Assembly: GCF_008365375.1 (NCBI RefSeq)
Contig: NZ_QOKW01000015.1
Span: forward strand, 1 to 64,000
Length of the DNA stretch: 64,000 bases
DNA from: Roseomonas genomospecies 6
GTDB taxonomy: Bacteria > Pseudomonadota > Alphaproteobacteria > Azospirillales > Azospirillaceae
Direction of reading: 5' to 3'
Shown here in pieces: positions 26,308 to 33,659 of the stretch (position 1 is the first letter of the stretch; the number at the start of each line of letters is the position of its first letter). The notes under the pieces were generated by a model. The model was not told the DNA's origin. It did no database searches and saw nothing but the letters and a program-made list of their open reading frames with translations. The position numbers and the translations under genes are program-made.

Positions 26308-27723
26308 TCAGTCGGCGCCACCCAAGGTCCGGCCGCCAGCCTTCACCATGGTCGGAGCCATGGCCGGCGTGGCGATCTGGTGCATCCGCTCGATCCATTC
26401 CGACAGGGTGACGAACTCGCAGCCCTTCGCGCGCATCGCGGCGATCACACGGGGCAGGGCGTTCAGGGTGGAAGGGTAGGTGGAATGCAGCAGCAGGACG
26501 CTGCCGGTTCCCGCCTCGGTCTTCACATGCTGCACGATCCGGTCGGGGTCGCGGACCTGCCAGTCGCGGGTGTCGACGGTCCACAGCACCGGGCTCATCC
26601 TCTCCTCGCGGGCGATGGACAGCAGCTCCGGCGTGTAGCGCCCATAAGGCGGGCGGAACAGCACCGGGTCGGCGCCGAATCCGCGCAGGATGCGGTTCGC
26701 CTCCGCGATCTCGTGCCGCTGGCTGTCGGCGTCCAGGGCGCGCAGGTCGGCGTGGGTCAGGCTGTGATTGCCGATCTCATGCCCGGCGGCGATGAAGTCG
26801 CGGATCACCTCGCCCTGGTTCTCCGCGACGCTGGCAACCGGGAAATAGGTGGCGGGGATTTTCTCCCGATTCAGAACCTCCAGGATCTGGCGCGTGACCA
26901 CCCGGTGCGGCCCGTCGTCGAAGGTCAGCGCGCAGAGGTTCCAGCCCTCCTCCTTCAGCGTCGCCGGCATGACGTCCAGCGCCGTGTCGGGGATCACCGC
27001 CCCCAGCCGGCCCTTGCGCCGCCCGGTCTTCTCGATGGCGGCCATGGTCCGGGCGGCATCCGGGGAATAGGTGACGGCGACGTCCGGCTTCCGATCGCTT
27101 CCGGTGCGGGACGGTACGGGCTGGGCGCTGTCCGGCGGTGGTGGCGGGGAAGGCGGTGCCGCGTCGAGCAGGAGGCAGCCGAACCCGGCGCCGACCATGC
27201 GGCGGCACAGCGTCGTCACGTCCAGACCCGCCGCGGCGGTGGCCCGCAGGGCGACGCCCTCGCCCTGGCGCCGTGCGTCCAGAGGCACGACCGCCGGGTT
27301 GAGCCCGTCCGCCAGTTCGGGGGAGCGCCGGCGCAGGCTGTCCCACGCCCACCAGGCGTCCCCTTCCTTCTGGAAAAGGCCTAGTTGCAGCAGCGATTGC
27401 CCATCCGTGGCGGCGACCGGCGCCCCCGGCAGAAGAGCCGCGGCCAAAGGCAGGGCGAGGAGGGCGGCGCGGAACCATCCAGCCTTGGACCGTTCAGGAT
27501 TCGGCCGTGCCGCGGGCGCTTCGCTCAAAATCCTGGTCCCGTCTTCGGAGCGGTCGGCGGGCCGGGGCGCGGTATGCCTCCCCGGAACGTTGGTGACCGT
27601 CGAATACCACCCCTTCGGGATTAATTCAAACGGCGCGGCTTTCGCCGGCGCCTCCGCCCGGCGCGTCGCGGATGCCGGAACCTTCGACGCCCGCGTCCGG
27701 TTGACGGGAAGCGCCCGCTCCAC
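26308..27723 (-). CDS. Polysaccharide deacetylase with SPOR-like domain
   Basis: 471 aa. A basic cytoplasmic N-terminus, one membrane segment or uncleaved signal (about 84-104, FRAALLALPLAAALLPGAPVA), a SPOR-like peptidoglycan-binding module (about 106-188, SLLQLGLFQKEGDAW ... MVGAGFGCLLLD), a Pro-rich linker, then a NodB deacetylase domain (about 260-450) with the metal motif TFDDG (267-271), HEIGNHSLTH and RPPYGR. It probably removes N-acetyl groups from a cell-wall or surface glycan at division sites. The start is uncertain; no good ribosome binding site is near the first ATG. Confidence 0.88.
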   Translation of the reverse strand: MERALPVNRTRASKVPASATRRAEAPAKAAPFELIPKGWYSTVTNVPGRHTAPRPADRSEDGTRILSEAPAARPNPERSKAGWFRAALLALPLAAALLPGAPVAATDGQSLLQLGLFQKEGDAWWAWDSLRRRSPELADGLNPAVVPLDARRQGEGVALRATAAAGLDVTTLCRRMVGAGFGCLLLDAAPPSPPPPPDSAQPVPSRTGSDRKPDVAVTYSPDAARTMAAIEKTGRRKGRLGAVIPDTALDVMPATLKEEGWNLCALTFDDGPHRVVTRQILEVLNREKIPATYFPVASVAENQGEVIRDFIAAGHEIGNHSLTHADLRALDADSQRHEIAEANRILRGFGADPVLFRPPYGRYTPELLSIAREERMSPVLWTVDTRDWQVRDPDRIVQHVKTEAGTGSVLLLHSTYPSTLNALPRVIAAMRAKGCEFVTLSEWIERMHQIATPAMAPTMVKAGGRTLGGAD

Positions 27724-27770
27724 GAAGAGCGTCGGGGACGCGCGACAGGAACAGGAAGGAGGCAGCCCGG

Positions 27771-28067
27771 ATGGCGGATGATTTGGAAAGCCGGATCAGA
27801 GCGCGCGCTCACCAGATCTGGGAACGCGAAGGCCGCCCGGAAGGCCGCTCCCAGGATCATTGGGAGCTGGCGAGCGAGGAAATCGCCATCGAGGACAACT
27901 ACCGCGCCACGCTGCTCCCGAATCCGTCCCACGGCCCCGATGACACCGCCGAGCGGACCGAGCCGGTCGAGCCCGTGCTGAGCGTCGAGTCCCTGGGCGA
28001 CATGCCCGGCCTCACCGACCAGGGCGAAGCGTCTCGCGTTCCCGGCGCCGACGACCGCAATTCCTGA
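27771..28067 (+). CDS. DUF2934 domain protein, 98 aa
   Basis: The N-terminal half matches the DUF2934 pattern: ESRIRARAHQIWEREGRPEGRSQDHWELASEEI, a short helical domain found in many alphaproteobacterial proteins. The C-terminal half is acidic and probably disordered. AGGAGG precedes the start. It sits 56 bases before the hibernation factor gene and may be cotranscribed. The domain's role is unknown. Confidence 0.82.
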   Translation: MADDLESRIRARAHQIWEREGRPEGRSQDHWELASEEIAIEDNYRATLLPNPSHGPDDTAERTEPVEPVLSVESLGDMPGLTDQGEASRVPGADDRNS

Positions 28068-28123
28068 GGCGGCCCCCGTTCGCCATGCTGCCGCCCTTCC
28101 GCCGTGCTTAACGAGGAACCCCC

Positions 28124-28708
28124 ATGGACACGAACCTGGAAATCGCCTTCCACAATATGGACTCACAGCCGGAACTGGAGGCCTACATCCGCGAACGGGC
28201 GGAGAAGACGGAAAAGCTGTTCGACCGGCTGGTCGGCATTCGGGTCGCCGTGGAAGCCCAGCACCGCCAGCACAAGACCGGCAACGTCTTCGACGTCCAT
28301 ATCGAGTTGATGGTGCCGGGCCAGGACATCGTGGTCAGCCGGAAGCCGAACAAGGCGAAGGAGCGCTACGCCAATCCGGACGCCCGGACCTCGATCCGCG
28401 ACGCCTTCGAAGCCGCGGAGCGGCAGTTGAAGGAATACAAGGAGAAGATGCGCCGCGACGTGAAGGCCCACGATCCGGAACAGCCGGGGCGGGTGGCGCA
28501 GCTCTACCCGAACGAGGACCACGGCTTCATCATGACCAACACCGGGACGCAGCTCTATTTCCACCGGAACAGTTGCCTGAACGTGGACATGGACCAGCTC
28601 AAGACCGGCGATCCGGTGAAGTATGTGGAGACCACGGGCGACACCGGTCCGACCGCCGCCAAGGTCTGGCGGGCGGCGGGGTCCGACAACGAGTTGCGCG
28701 CCTCCTGA
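28124..28708 (+). CDS. Ribosome hibernation-type (S30AE) protein fused to a cold-shock domain
   Basis: 194 aa with two domains. Residues 1-105 are an HPF/RaiA fold (LEIAFHNMDSQPELEAYIRERAEKTEKLFDRLVGIRVAVEA, then FDVHIELMVPGQDIVVSR). Residues about 122-185 are an OB-fold cold-shock domain (GRVAQLYPNEDHGFIMTNTGTQLYFHRNSC, with HGFI and YFHRN in place of the RNP motifs, ending DTGPTAAKVW). HPF proteins bind the 30S decoding region; the cold-shock part would add RNA contact in place of the usual C-terminal dimerisation domain. A strong terminator follows, so it ends its operon. Confidence 0.92.
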   Translation: MDTNLEIAFHNMDSQPELEAYIRERAEKTEKLFDRLVGIRVAVEAQHRQHKTGNVFDVHIELMVPGQDIVVSRKPNKAKERYANPDARTSIRDAFEAAERQLKEYKEKMRRDVKAHDPEQPGRVAQLYPNEDHGFIMTNTGTQLYFHRNSCLNVDMDQLKTGDPVKYVETTGDTGPTAAKVWRAAGSDNELRAS

Positions 28709-28716
28709 CGGGACAG

Positions 28717-28742
28717 GCCCCCGCCCGCGGCGGGGGCTTCTT
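28717..28742 (+). terminator. Terminator after the HPF-CSD gene
   Basis: GCCCCCGCC (28717-28725), loop CGC, GGCGGGGGC (28729-28737), then TTCTT. It lies between two convergent genes. Confidence 0.75.
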
Positions 28743-28745
28743 CGT

Positions 28746-30023
28746 TCAGGCCCGCTGGGCCGCCGACATCGCCGGGGATGCCGGAGCGGGCGCGTCGCCG
28801 ACGGCGTCCGGCGCGGCGGCGGGCGCGGTGTCGTCGTTCAGGTCGTAGATGTCCGGATGCAGGCGGACCGCGTCGCGCTCGTCCACCGTGGCGGTCCAAT
28901 AGACGAAGCGCACCGGCACCGGCTGGTTCAGCTTCACCCATTGCGGCTCCTGCCGCTCCAGCATGCGGTCGATCCGCGCCGGGGAGATGTGCTCGGTCGC
29001 CAGAAGCGCCTCGGCCATGCCGCGCGCGTCTTCGAGGCGCACGCAGCCGGAGCTGACGGTGCGGACCTCGCGGTCGAACAGCCGCGGCTCGTTGGTGCCG
29101 TGAAGATAGATGTTGTAGGGGTTGGTCAGGTTGAAGCGGAACCGGCCCAGCGCGTTGTGGTCGCCCGGCTGCTGCACGATGCGGACGCGGCGCGGCGACA
29201 CGTTGCGCCAGTCCACGGCGGACGGCTCCACCGGGGTGCCGTCCAGATAGACCACCGCGTTCTCGATGCCCGGCGTCCCCTTGGAGCGCAGCATCGGAAG
29301 CTTGTCCTCCTTCAGGACGGTCGGGGGGACGGTCCAGGTGGGGTTCACGATGACATGGGTGATCCGGTCCTGAAGCATCGGCGTCTCGCGCGACGGGCGC
29401 CCGACGATGGAGCGCATGGTCAGCGCCGCCTCCCCGTCGCGGACCAGTGTGGTGGTCTGGCTGGGCAGGTTCACCAGGATCACGGTGTCCGGGGCGGTGT
29501 CGCGGAAGGCGCGCATGGACATGGCGCTGCGCCGCATCTGGACCGCCTCCTCCTGCACGCTGCGGTCCAGCGCCACCCGCGTGCCGCCGCCGACCAGACC
29601 GTCCACCTTCATGTGCCGGCTGAACTGGAAGGCGCGCACGGCGGTGTCCACGCCCTCGTCAAACAGGTCGCCCTGCCGCGCCCGGTCGAGGAAGCCCAGT
29701 TCCGCCAGCCTCCGGGTCAGCCGCTCCACGCGCTCGCCGCTGCTGCCCCTCTTCAGGAGGGGGCCGGACCCGATGCGGGTGATGGGTTGCTCCGGCTCGG
29801 CCTCCAGCACCGCGGCGGCGGCGTCCAGCCGGTCGGCCCAGCCGGTCAGCGTGTCGCGGTAGGGGGTGGCCAGGGCGGAGGCCGGAGCGATGGACATTCC
29901 AGCCAGGACGGCCAGGCACAGCGACAGCGCGGCCAGGATCGGCGCCGGGCCCTGGATCGACGCCGGGGCCGGGATTGACGCCGGATGGCGTCGTCGGTCG
30001 GTGAGCGTCTGGGGTGCCTGCAT
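28746..30023 (-). CDS. L,D-transpeptidase (LdtD/YcbB-like) with peptidoglycan-binding domain
   Basis: 425 aa. A signal peptide or anchor near the N-terminus (about 32-52, ILAALSLCLAVLAGMSIAPASALA), a PG-binding-1 domain (about 95-165, LKRGSSGERVERLTRRLAELGF), and a YkuD catalytic domain with IYLHGTN and the active-site HxxxxxxxSSGCVRL pattern (REVRTVSSGCVRLED, Cys nucleophile). It makes 3-3 crosslinks or attaches proteins to peptidoglycan. It is divergent from a MepK-like endopeptidase gene, the same pairing as ycbB/ycbK in E. coli. The start at 30023 is chosen because it gives a short N-terminus before the signal. Confidence 0.92.
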   Translation of the reverse strand: MQAPQTLTDRRRHPASIPAPASIQGPAPILAALSLCLAVLAGMSIAPASALATPYRDTLTGWADRLDAAAAVLEAEPEQPITRIGSGPLLKRGSSGERVERLTRRLAELGFLDRARQGDLFDEGVDTAVRAFQFSRHMKVDGLVGGGTRVALDRSVQEEAVQMRRSAMSMRAFRDTAPDTVILVNLPSQTTTLVRDGEAALTMRSIVGRPSRETPMLQDRITHVIVNPTWTVPPTVLKEDKLPMLRSKGTPGIENAVVYLDGTPVEPSAVDWRNVSPRRVRIVQQPGDHNALGRFRFNLTNPYNIYLHGTNEPRLFDREVRTVSSGCVRLEDARGMAEALLATEHISPARIDRMLERQEPQWVKLNQPVPVRFVYWTATVDERDAVRLHPDIYDLNDDTAPAAAPDAVGDAPAPASPAMSAAQRA

Positions 30024-30359
30024 GGTCCGTCCTTGCCTGACGGGGTCCGATCCCCGTCCCTCATATCGAATGTAGTACGCGACCCGACGCCCGGCGAGGC
30101 GATGGCATGCTGTCGCGGGGTCGGGAAATCGGCGTACGGCCATCCGGCCGGGGCAGCTCCCTCGCGCGGCAGCGGTGCCGAGGACCGGACTGTGACCGAT
30201 TCGGGCCATTTTCGGGTTGATCCCGGTCAAGTCCTAGCCTATAGGGAATATTCGTTCGGTAAGACCGTATTTAATTTGGTCCTATTCGAACAATCCATAG
30301 GGGGCCGTCCGGCGATGGAACGGTGCGGCCCGATCACCAAAATGCATTGTTAGGGAGTG
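30024..30359. promoter_or_regulatory. Divergent promoter region of the transpeptidase/endopeptidase pair
   Basis: About 335 bases with no gene. The right half (30225-30300) is AT-rich, with GGAATATTCGTTCGGTAAG and ATTTAATTTGG, and is the likely promoter of the rightward gene. No clear operator identified. Confidence 0.4.
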
Positions 30360-30956
30360 ATGCTTTTGGGGACTGACGACCGTGCCGCGCCGATGAATGG
30401 GCGCGAGACCGGCCGCCGTGGGTTTCTGACCTTCGCCGCCGCCACCCTGACCGCCCTGGCCGTTCCGGCCCTGGTGCCCGCCGCTCCCGCCCTTGCGGCT
30501 CCCCTGGCCGGCGGTGTGCGCCGCCTGTCCCTTCACAACGTCAACACGAACGAACATTTCAGCGGCGTCTATTGGGCCGACGGCGCCTACCGGCCGGACG
30601 CGCTGAAGAAGCTGGACGTGCTGTTGCGCGACCATCGGGCCAAGCAGGTCTGCCGCTTCGACCCGCGCCTGTTCGACGTGCTGGCCCGCCTCCACCGGAC
30701 GCTGGACAGCGATGAGCCGTTCCGGGTCATCTGCGGCTACCGGTCGCGCCGCACCAACGCCATGGCCCGCCGCCGTTCCCGCGGGGTCGCGAAGGAGAGC
30801 TATCACACCCGCGGCATGGCGATCGACGTGATGCTGCCGGATGTGGAACTGAAGGCCATCGCCGCCGCGGCCCGCGGCATGGAGGCCGGCGGCGTCGGCT
30901 TCTACCCGCGCAGCGGATTCGTGCACATCGACACCGGCCCAGTCCGGACTTGGTGA
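30360..30956 (+). CDS. MepK/YcbK-like (DUF882, M15) murein endopeptidase, Tat-exported
   Basis: 198 aa. The N-terminus has a twin-arginine-type signal (ETGRRGFLTFAAATLTALAVPALVPAAPALAAP). The mature part is a DUF882/peptidase M15-like domain: RRLSLHNVNTNEHFSGVYW, ICGYRSRRTN, with zinc ligands in SYHTRGMAIDV (His and Asp) and FVHIDTGPVR (His). In E. coli MepK cuts 3-3 and 4-3 crosslinks, opposing the L,D-transpeptidase beside it. Start choice is uncertain; 30393 is a second in-frame ATG right before the twin arginines. The stop lies inside a 15-bp tandem repeat. Confidence 0.9.
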   Translation: MLLGTDDRAAPMNGRETGRRGFLTFAAATLTALAVPALVPAAPALAAPLAGGVRRLSLHNVNTNEHFSGVYWADGAYRPDALKKLDVLLRDHRAKQVCRFDPRLFDVLARLHRTLDSDEPFRVICGYRSRRTNAMARRRSRGVAKESYHTRGMAIDVMLPDVELKAIAAAARGMEAGGVGFYPRSGFVHIDTGPVRTW

Positions 30957-31000
30957 GTCTGGACTGGGTGAGTCCGGCCTTGGTGAGTCCGGCCTTGGTG
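30941..31000. repeat. Four 15-bp tandem repeats spanning the stop codon of the MepK-like gene
   Basis: Four head-to-tail units starting at 30941, 30956, 30971 and 30986, consensus AGTCCGGCCTTGGTG. The last two are identical; the first two differ at one to three positions. The junction GGTG-A supplies TGA, the gene's own stop, and because the unit is a multiple of three, an in-frame TGA recurs at every unit. Confidence 0.85.
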
Positions 31001-31160
31001 AGTCCCGGGCTGCCGGCGGGGCCGGGTCATAGAAACGGTCGGCCTATCCGGCAGACCCGGTCCCTGCCCTGTCGGTAGGGGACCTGGAACCATAGCCCGA
31101 CGCGCCGGTTGCTCCGAACGGAACTCCCCGAACGAGCAACACGAGAAGGCGACGAAGGCG

Positions 31161-32339
31161 ATGTTCTGCAAAAACGATCTGGAACGGCTCCTGACCGTCG
31201 ACGCCGCGCCGGCGGTGTCCATCTTCCTGCCCACCCACATCGCCGGGCGCGACATCCGCCAGGACGTGATCCGGCTGCGGAACCTGATTTCCAAGGCTCA
31301 GGACGAACTGTGCGAAAAGCACGGACTGCGCCGGCCCGACGCCGAGGCGTTCCTGAAGCCGGCGTCCGACCTGCTGGAGCAGGGCGAATTCTGGCGCCAC
31401 ATGGACCGTGGCCTGGCCATCTTCCTGGCGAAGGGCGTGTCGGCCATCCACCGCGTGCCCGTCGAGATGCCGGAGGAGGTGACGGTCAATTCCCGCTTCA
31501 CGCTGCGGCCCTTGCTGCCGCTGCTGGCGGATGACGGGACCTTCATGATCCTGACGGTCACCGCCGGGCGGGCGCGCCTGTTCTCCGCGACCCGTCACGG
31601 CATCGCCGAGGAGGACGCGGACCTGCCGCAGGGCGTCGCGGAAATCCACGCCGAAACCGACTACGACCAAAACAATCTGCATTCCGCGCCGCCCGCCCGC
31701 CACGCCGACCGCACGGACCGGGGCGGCGTCTCCATGGTCAAGACGCACAACTTCGGCGAGGACCCGGAGGGATTGCGCAAAGCGCATCTGATCGAGTATC
31801 TCGGACGTGTCGGCGCCCGGGTGCGCGATCATCTCAAGCCCTTCCGCGGTCCTCTGGTGCTGGTGGCCGACGAGGAGATCCAAGGGCATCTCCGCAAGGA
31901 CATGCATCTGCAGGGGTTGCTGGACGACGGCGTCGTGACCAACCCCGAGTCGCTGGAGGCGGAGGAACTGCACCGGCGGGCCTACGCGGCGGTCAAGCCG
32001 ATGTTCGAAACGACCCGTCGGACGGCGCTGGAGCGGTTCAACGCCCTCTACGGTGACCGCAGCACCACCGAACGCACGACGACGCGCGCCGAGGATGTGA
32101 TGGTGGCGGCGCGCGAAGGGCGCGTGGGTGTTCTCCTCGTGGCCGAGAACGACAAGGTCTGGGGACACTTCCGGGAGGACTATCACCGCGCCTTCCCGCT
32201 GCACCACGAAACGGACGGAGCCATCGACCTCGTCGAGCATGCCGCCACGGAAACGCTGCTGCGGGGCGGGGAGGTGCATGTGGTCAGCAAGGCGGACCTG
32301 CCGTCCGGCGCCTCGACCGCGGCCATCCTGCGTTTCTGA
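31161..32339 (+). CDS. baeRF family protein (eRF1-like fold)
   Basis: 392 aa of the bacterial/archaeal eRF1-like (baeRF) superfamily. Recognisable segments: LTVDAAPAVSIFLPTHIAGRDIRQDVIRLRNLISKAQDEL, MDRGLAIFLAKG, LRPLLPLLADDGTFMILTVTAGRARLFSATRHGIAEE and the C-terminal GRVGVLLVAENDKVWGHF and HVVSKADLPSGASTAAILRF. Family members are predicted to act at stalled or hibernating ribosomes from genome context. The tryptic GGQ of true release factors is not visible, so peptidyl-tRNA hydrolysis is not supported. It is a single-gene unit preceded by AACACGAGAAGG. Confidence 0.85.
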   Translation: MFCKNDLERLLTVDAAPAVSIFLPTHIAGRDIRQDVIRLRNLISKAQDELCEKHGLRRPDAEAFLKPASDLLEQGEFWRHMDRGLAIFLAKGVSAIHRVPVEMPEEVTVNSRFTLRPLLPLLADDGTFMILTVTAGRARLFSATRHGIAEEDADLPQGVAEIHAETDYDQNNLHSAPPARHADRTDRGGVSMVKTHNFGEDPEGLRKAHLIEYLGRVGARVRDHLKPFRGPLVLVADEEIQGHLRKDMHLQGLLDDGVVTNPESLEAEELHRRAYAAVKPMFETTRRTALERFNALYGDRSTTERTTTRAEDVMVAAREGRVGVLLVAENDKVWGHFREDYHRAFPLHHETDGAIDLVEHAATETLLRGGEVHVVSKADLPSGASTAAILRF

Positions 32340-32456
32340 TCTCCTCTGGACCTCGAACGCCTTCGGCTGGCGGCGCCGCACCCGGTGGCGCCGCCGCCTT
32401 GGCGTTGGTGCCTTGGCGGTGGTGCCGCCAGCATTGATGCCGACGGAGTTATTCCG

Positions 32457-33176
32457 TCAACCGGAGGCCTTGCCGGGTTTGCCGGTGGATGATCTTCCGG
32501 CGCGGTAGATGTCCGTTGGGTCCCACACGGCGCCGTGACGCCGCCGCTGGCCGGAACTGGCCGGCTCGGCCTTTACAAGCGGCTTGGCGGGGGTCTTCAC
32601 GCCGGCCTTGCCGCCACCTACGCCTCTCGGCGCCCCCCCCGTCTTCGACGGCACCGCGACCGACAGAAGGAGTCCCTCTCCGCGCGGCTCCCGCGGCGGG
32701 GCGGTGTCCAGCGGGATGCCGTCCGCCGAATCGCCGTCTTGCGCGTCGCGCAGGTGGGGCGACAGGGAACTCAGCAGCGAGAGAAGTTCGTTGCTCACAC
32801 TTTCCGGTGCCGACCGCCACAGGCGCAGCATGCGCGCCTCGCGGCGGCTGATGGGGCCTTCGCCGATCCGTGCGCCGTCCGGTGCGGGCGACTCGCGCCT
32901 CGGAGACTGCGGATCATCGTAGCAATCGAAGAAGAAGCTGACCGGAACGTCAAGAACCTGTCCCAGGCGGTACAGTGTTCCGGCGGAAATTCGGTTGGAG
33001 CCGCGTTCGTATTTCTGCACCTGCTGAAACGTCAGGCCGATGGCTTCGCCCAGCTTTTCCTGACTCATGCCGAGCAAAGTGCGGCGCATGCGCACGCGTT
33101 GTCCGACATGTGCATCGACCGACCAGGATTCGGGCGATCCGCGTCGCCCTCTTTTGCGCACCGCTGGTTCGCTCAT
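32457..33176 (-). CDS. XRE-family transcriptional regulator with long C-terminal extension
   Basis: 239 aa. The helix-turn-helix spans about residues 18-75 (VGQRVRMRRTLLGMSQEKLGEAIGLTFQQVQKYERGSNRISAGTLYRLGQVLDVPVSFFFD), the form common in rhizobial and azospirilla regulators such as PraR. The rest is low-complexity, Pro/Gly/Lys-rich and ends basic. The start at 33176 (MSEPAVRKRG) is favoured; a longer frame reaches 33263. It is divergent from the large chemoreceptor with about 480 bases between, where its own operator probably lies. Targets unknown. Confidence 0.9.
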   Translation of the reverse strand: MSEPAVRKRGRRGSPESWSVDAHVGQRVRMRRTLLGMSQEKLGEAIGLTFQQVQKYERGSNRISAGTLYRLGQVLDVPVSFFFDCYDDPQSPRRESPAPDGARIGEGPISRREARMLRLWRSAPESVSNELLSLLSSLSPHLRDAQDGDSADGIPLDTAPPREPRGEGLLLSVAVPSKTGGAPRGVGGGKAGVKTPAKPLVKAEPASSGQRRRHGAVWDPTDIYRAGRSSTGKPGKASG

Positions 33177-33659
33177 GGCCCCGGAACTCCAATGCTTACG
33201 AATAAATATGCAGAATTTGAGTATGTCAGTAGGATTGTTCACACAGAACTTGCCGTCAGGCAAGGGGAATCTGTGAAATTACTGCGCCGACGCCATGCAC
33301 TGGACGCACATAATAGGGTATGGGGTCTCTGGTGGCCTTATGGGATGAGGGCGTTGAAGGCGTTGATTGCGACGTTCTTTCCGCATCGCCCGTGCGGGTT
33401 GCGCCGTCTCGCCGGGATGTGAGGCTGAACAATCGGAACGTTGCGGTGCTCGCAGTACGAATTTTATTTCAAATTGTGGGAATTCGCTCCGGCGGCGCGG
33501 TGTGGAAACACTTTGATAATCAAATTCGGATAGGTCGCATGGAAGAGAGTTCGCGCCGTGGGTCCATCGGGCCGGCGGCGCCGGGCCGGCGGAGCCGGTT
33601 GGCGGCGACGGTCGGCGGCGTCCGGTGCGCCGCCGGGTCGCAATCAAAGGATCAGGTCG
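33177..33659. promoter_or_regulatory. Intergenic region between XRE regulator and chemoreceptor
   Basis: About 480 bases. The left part (33190-33290) and the stretch 33460-33530 are AT-rich compared with the window. The part next to the chemoreceptor is a very GC-rich inverted-repeat-prone stretch (33570-33600, CCGGCGGCGCCGGGCCGGCGG). No convincing gene; it should hold the promoters of both flanking genes. Confidence 0.4.
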
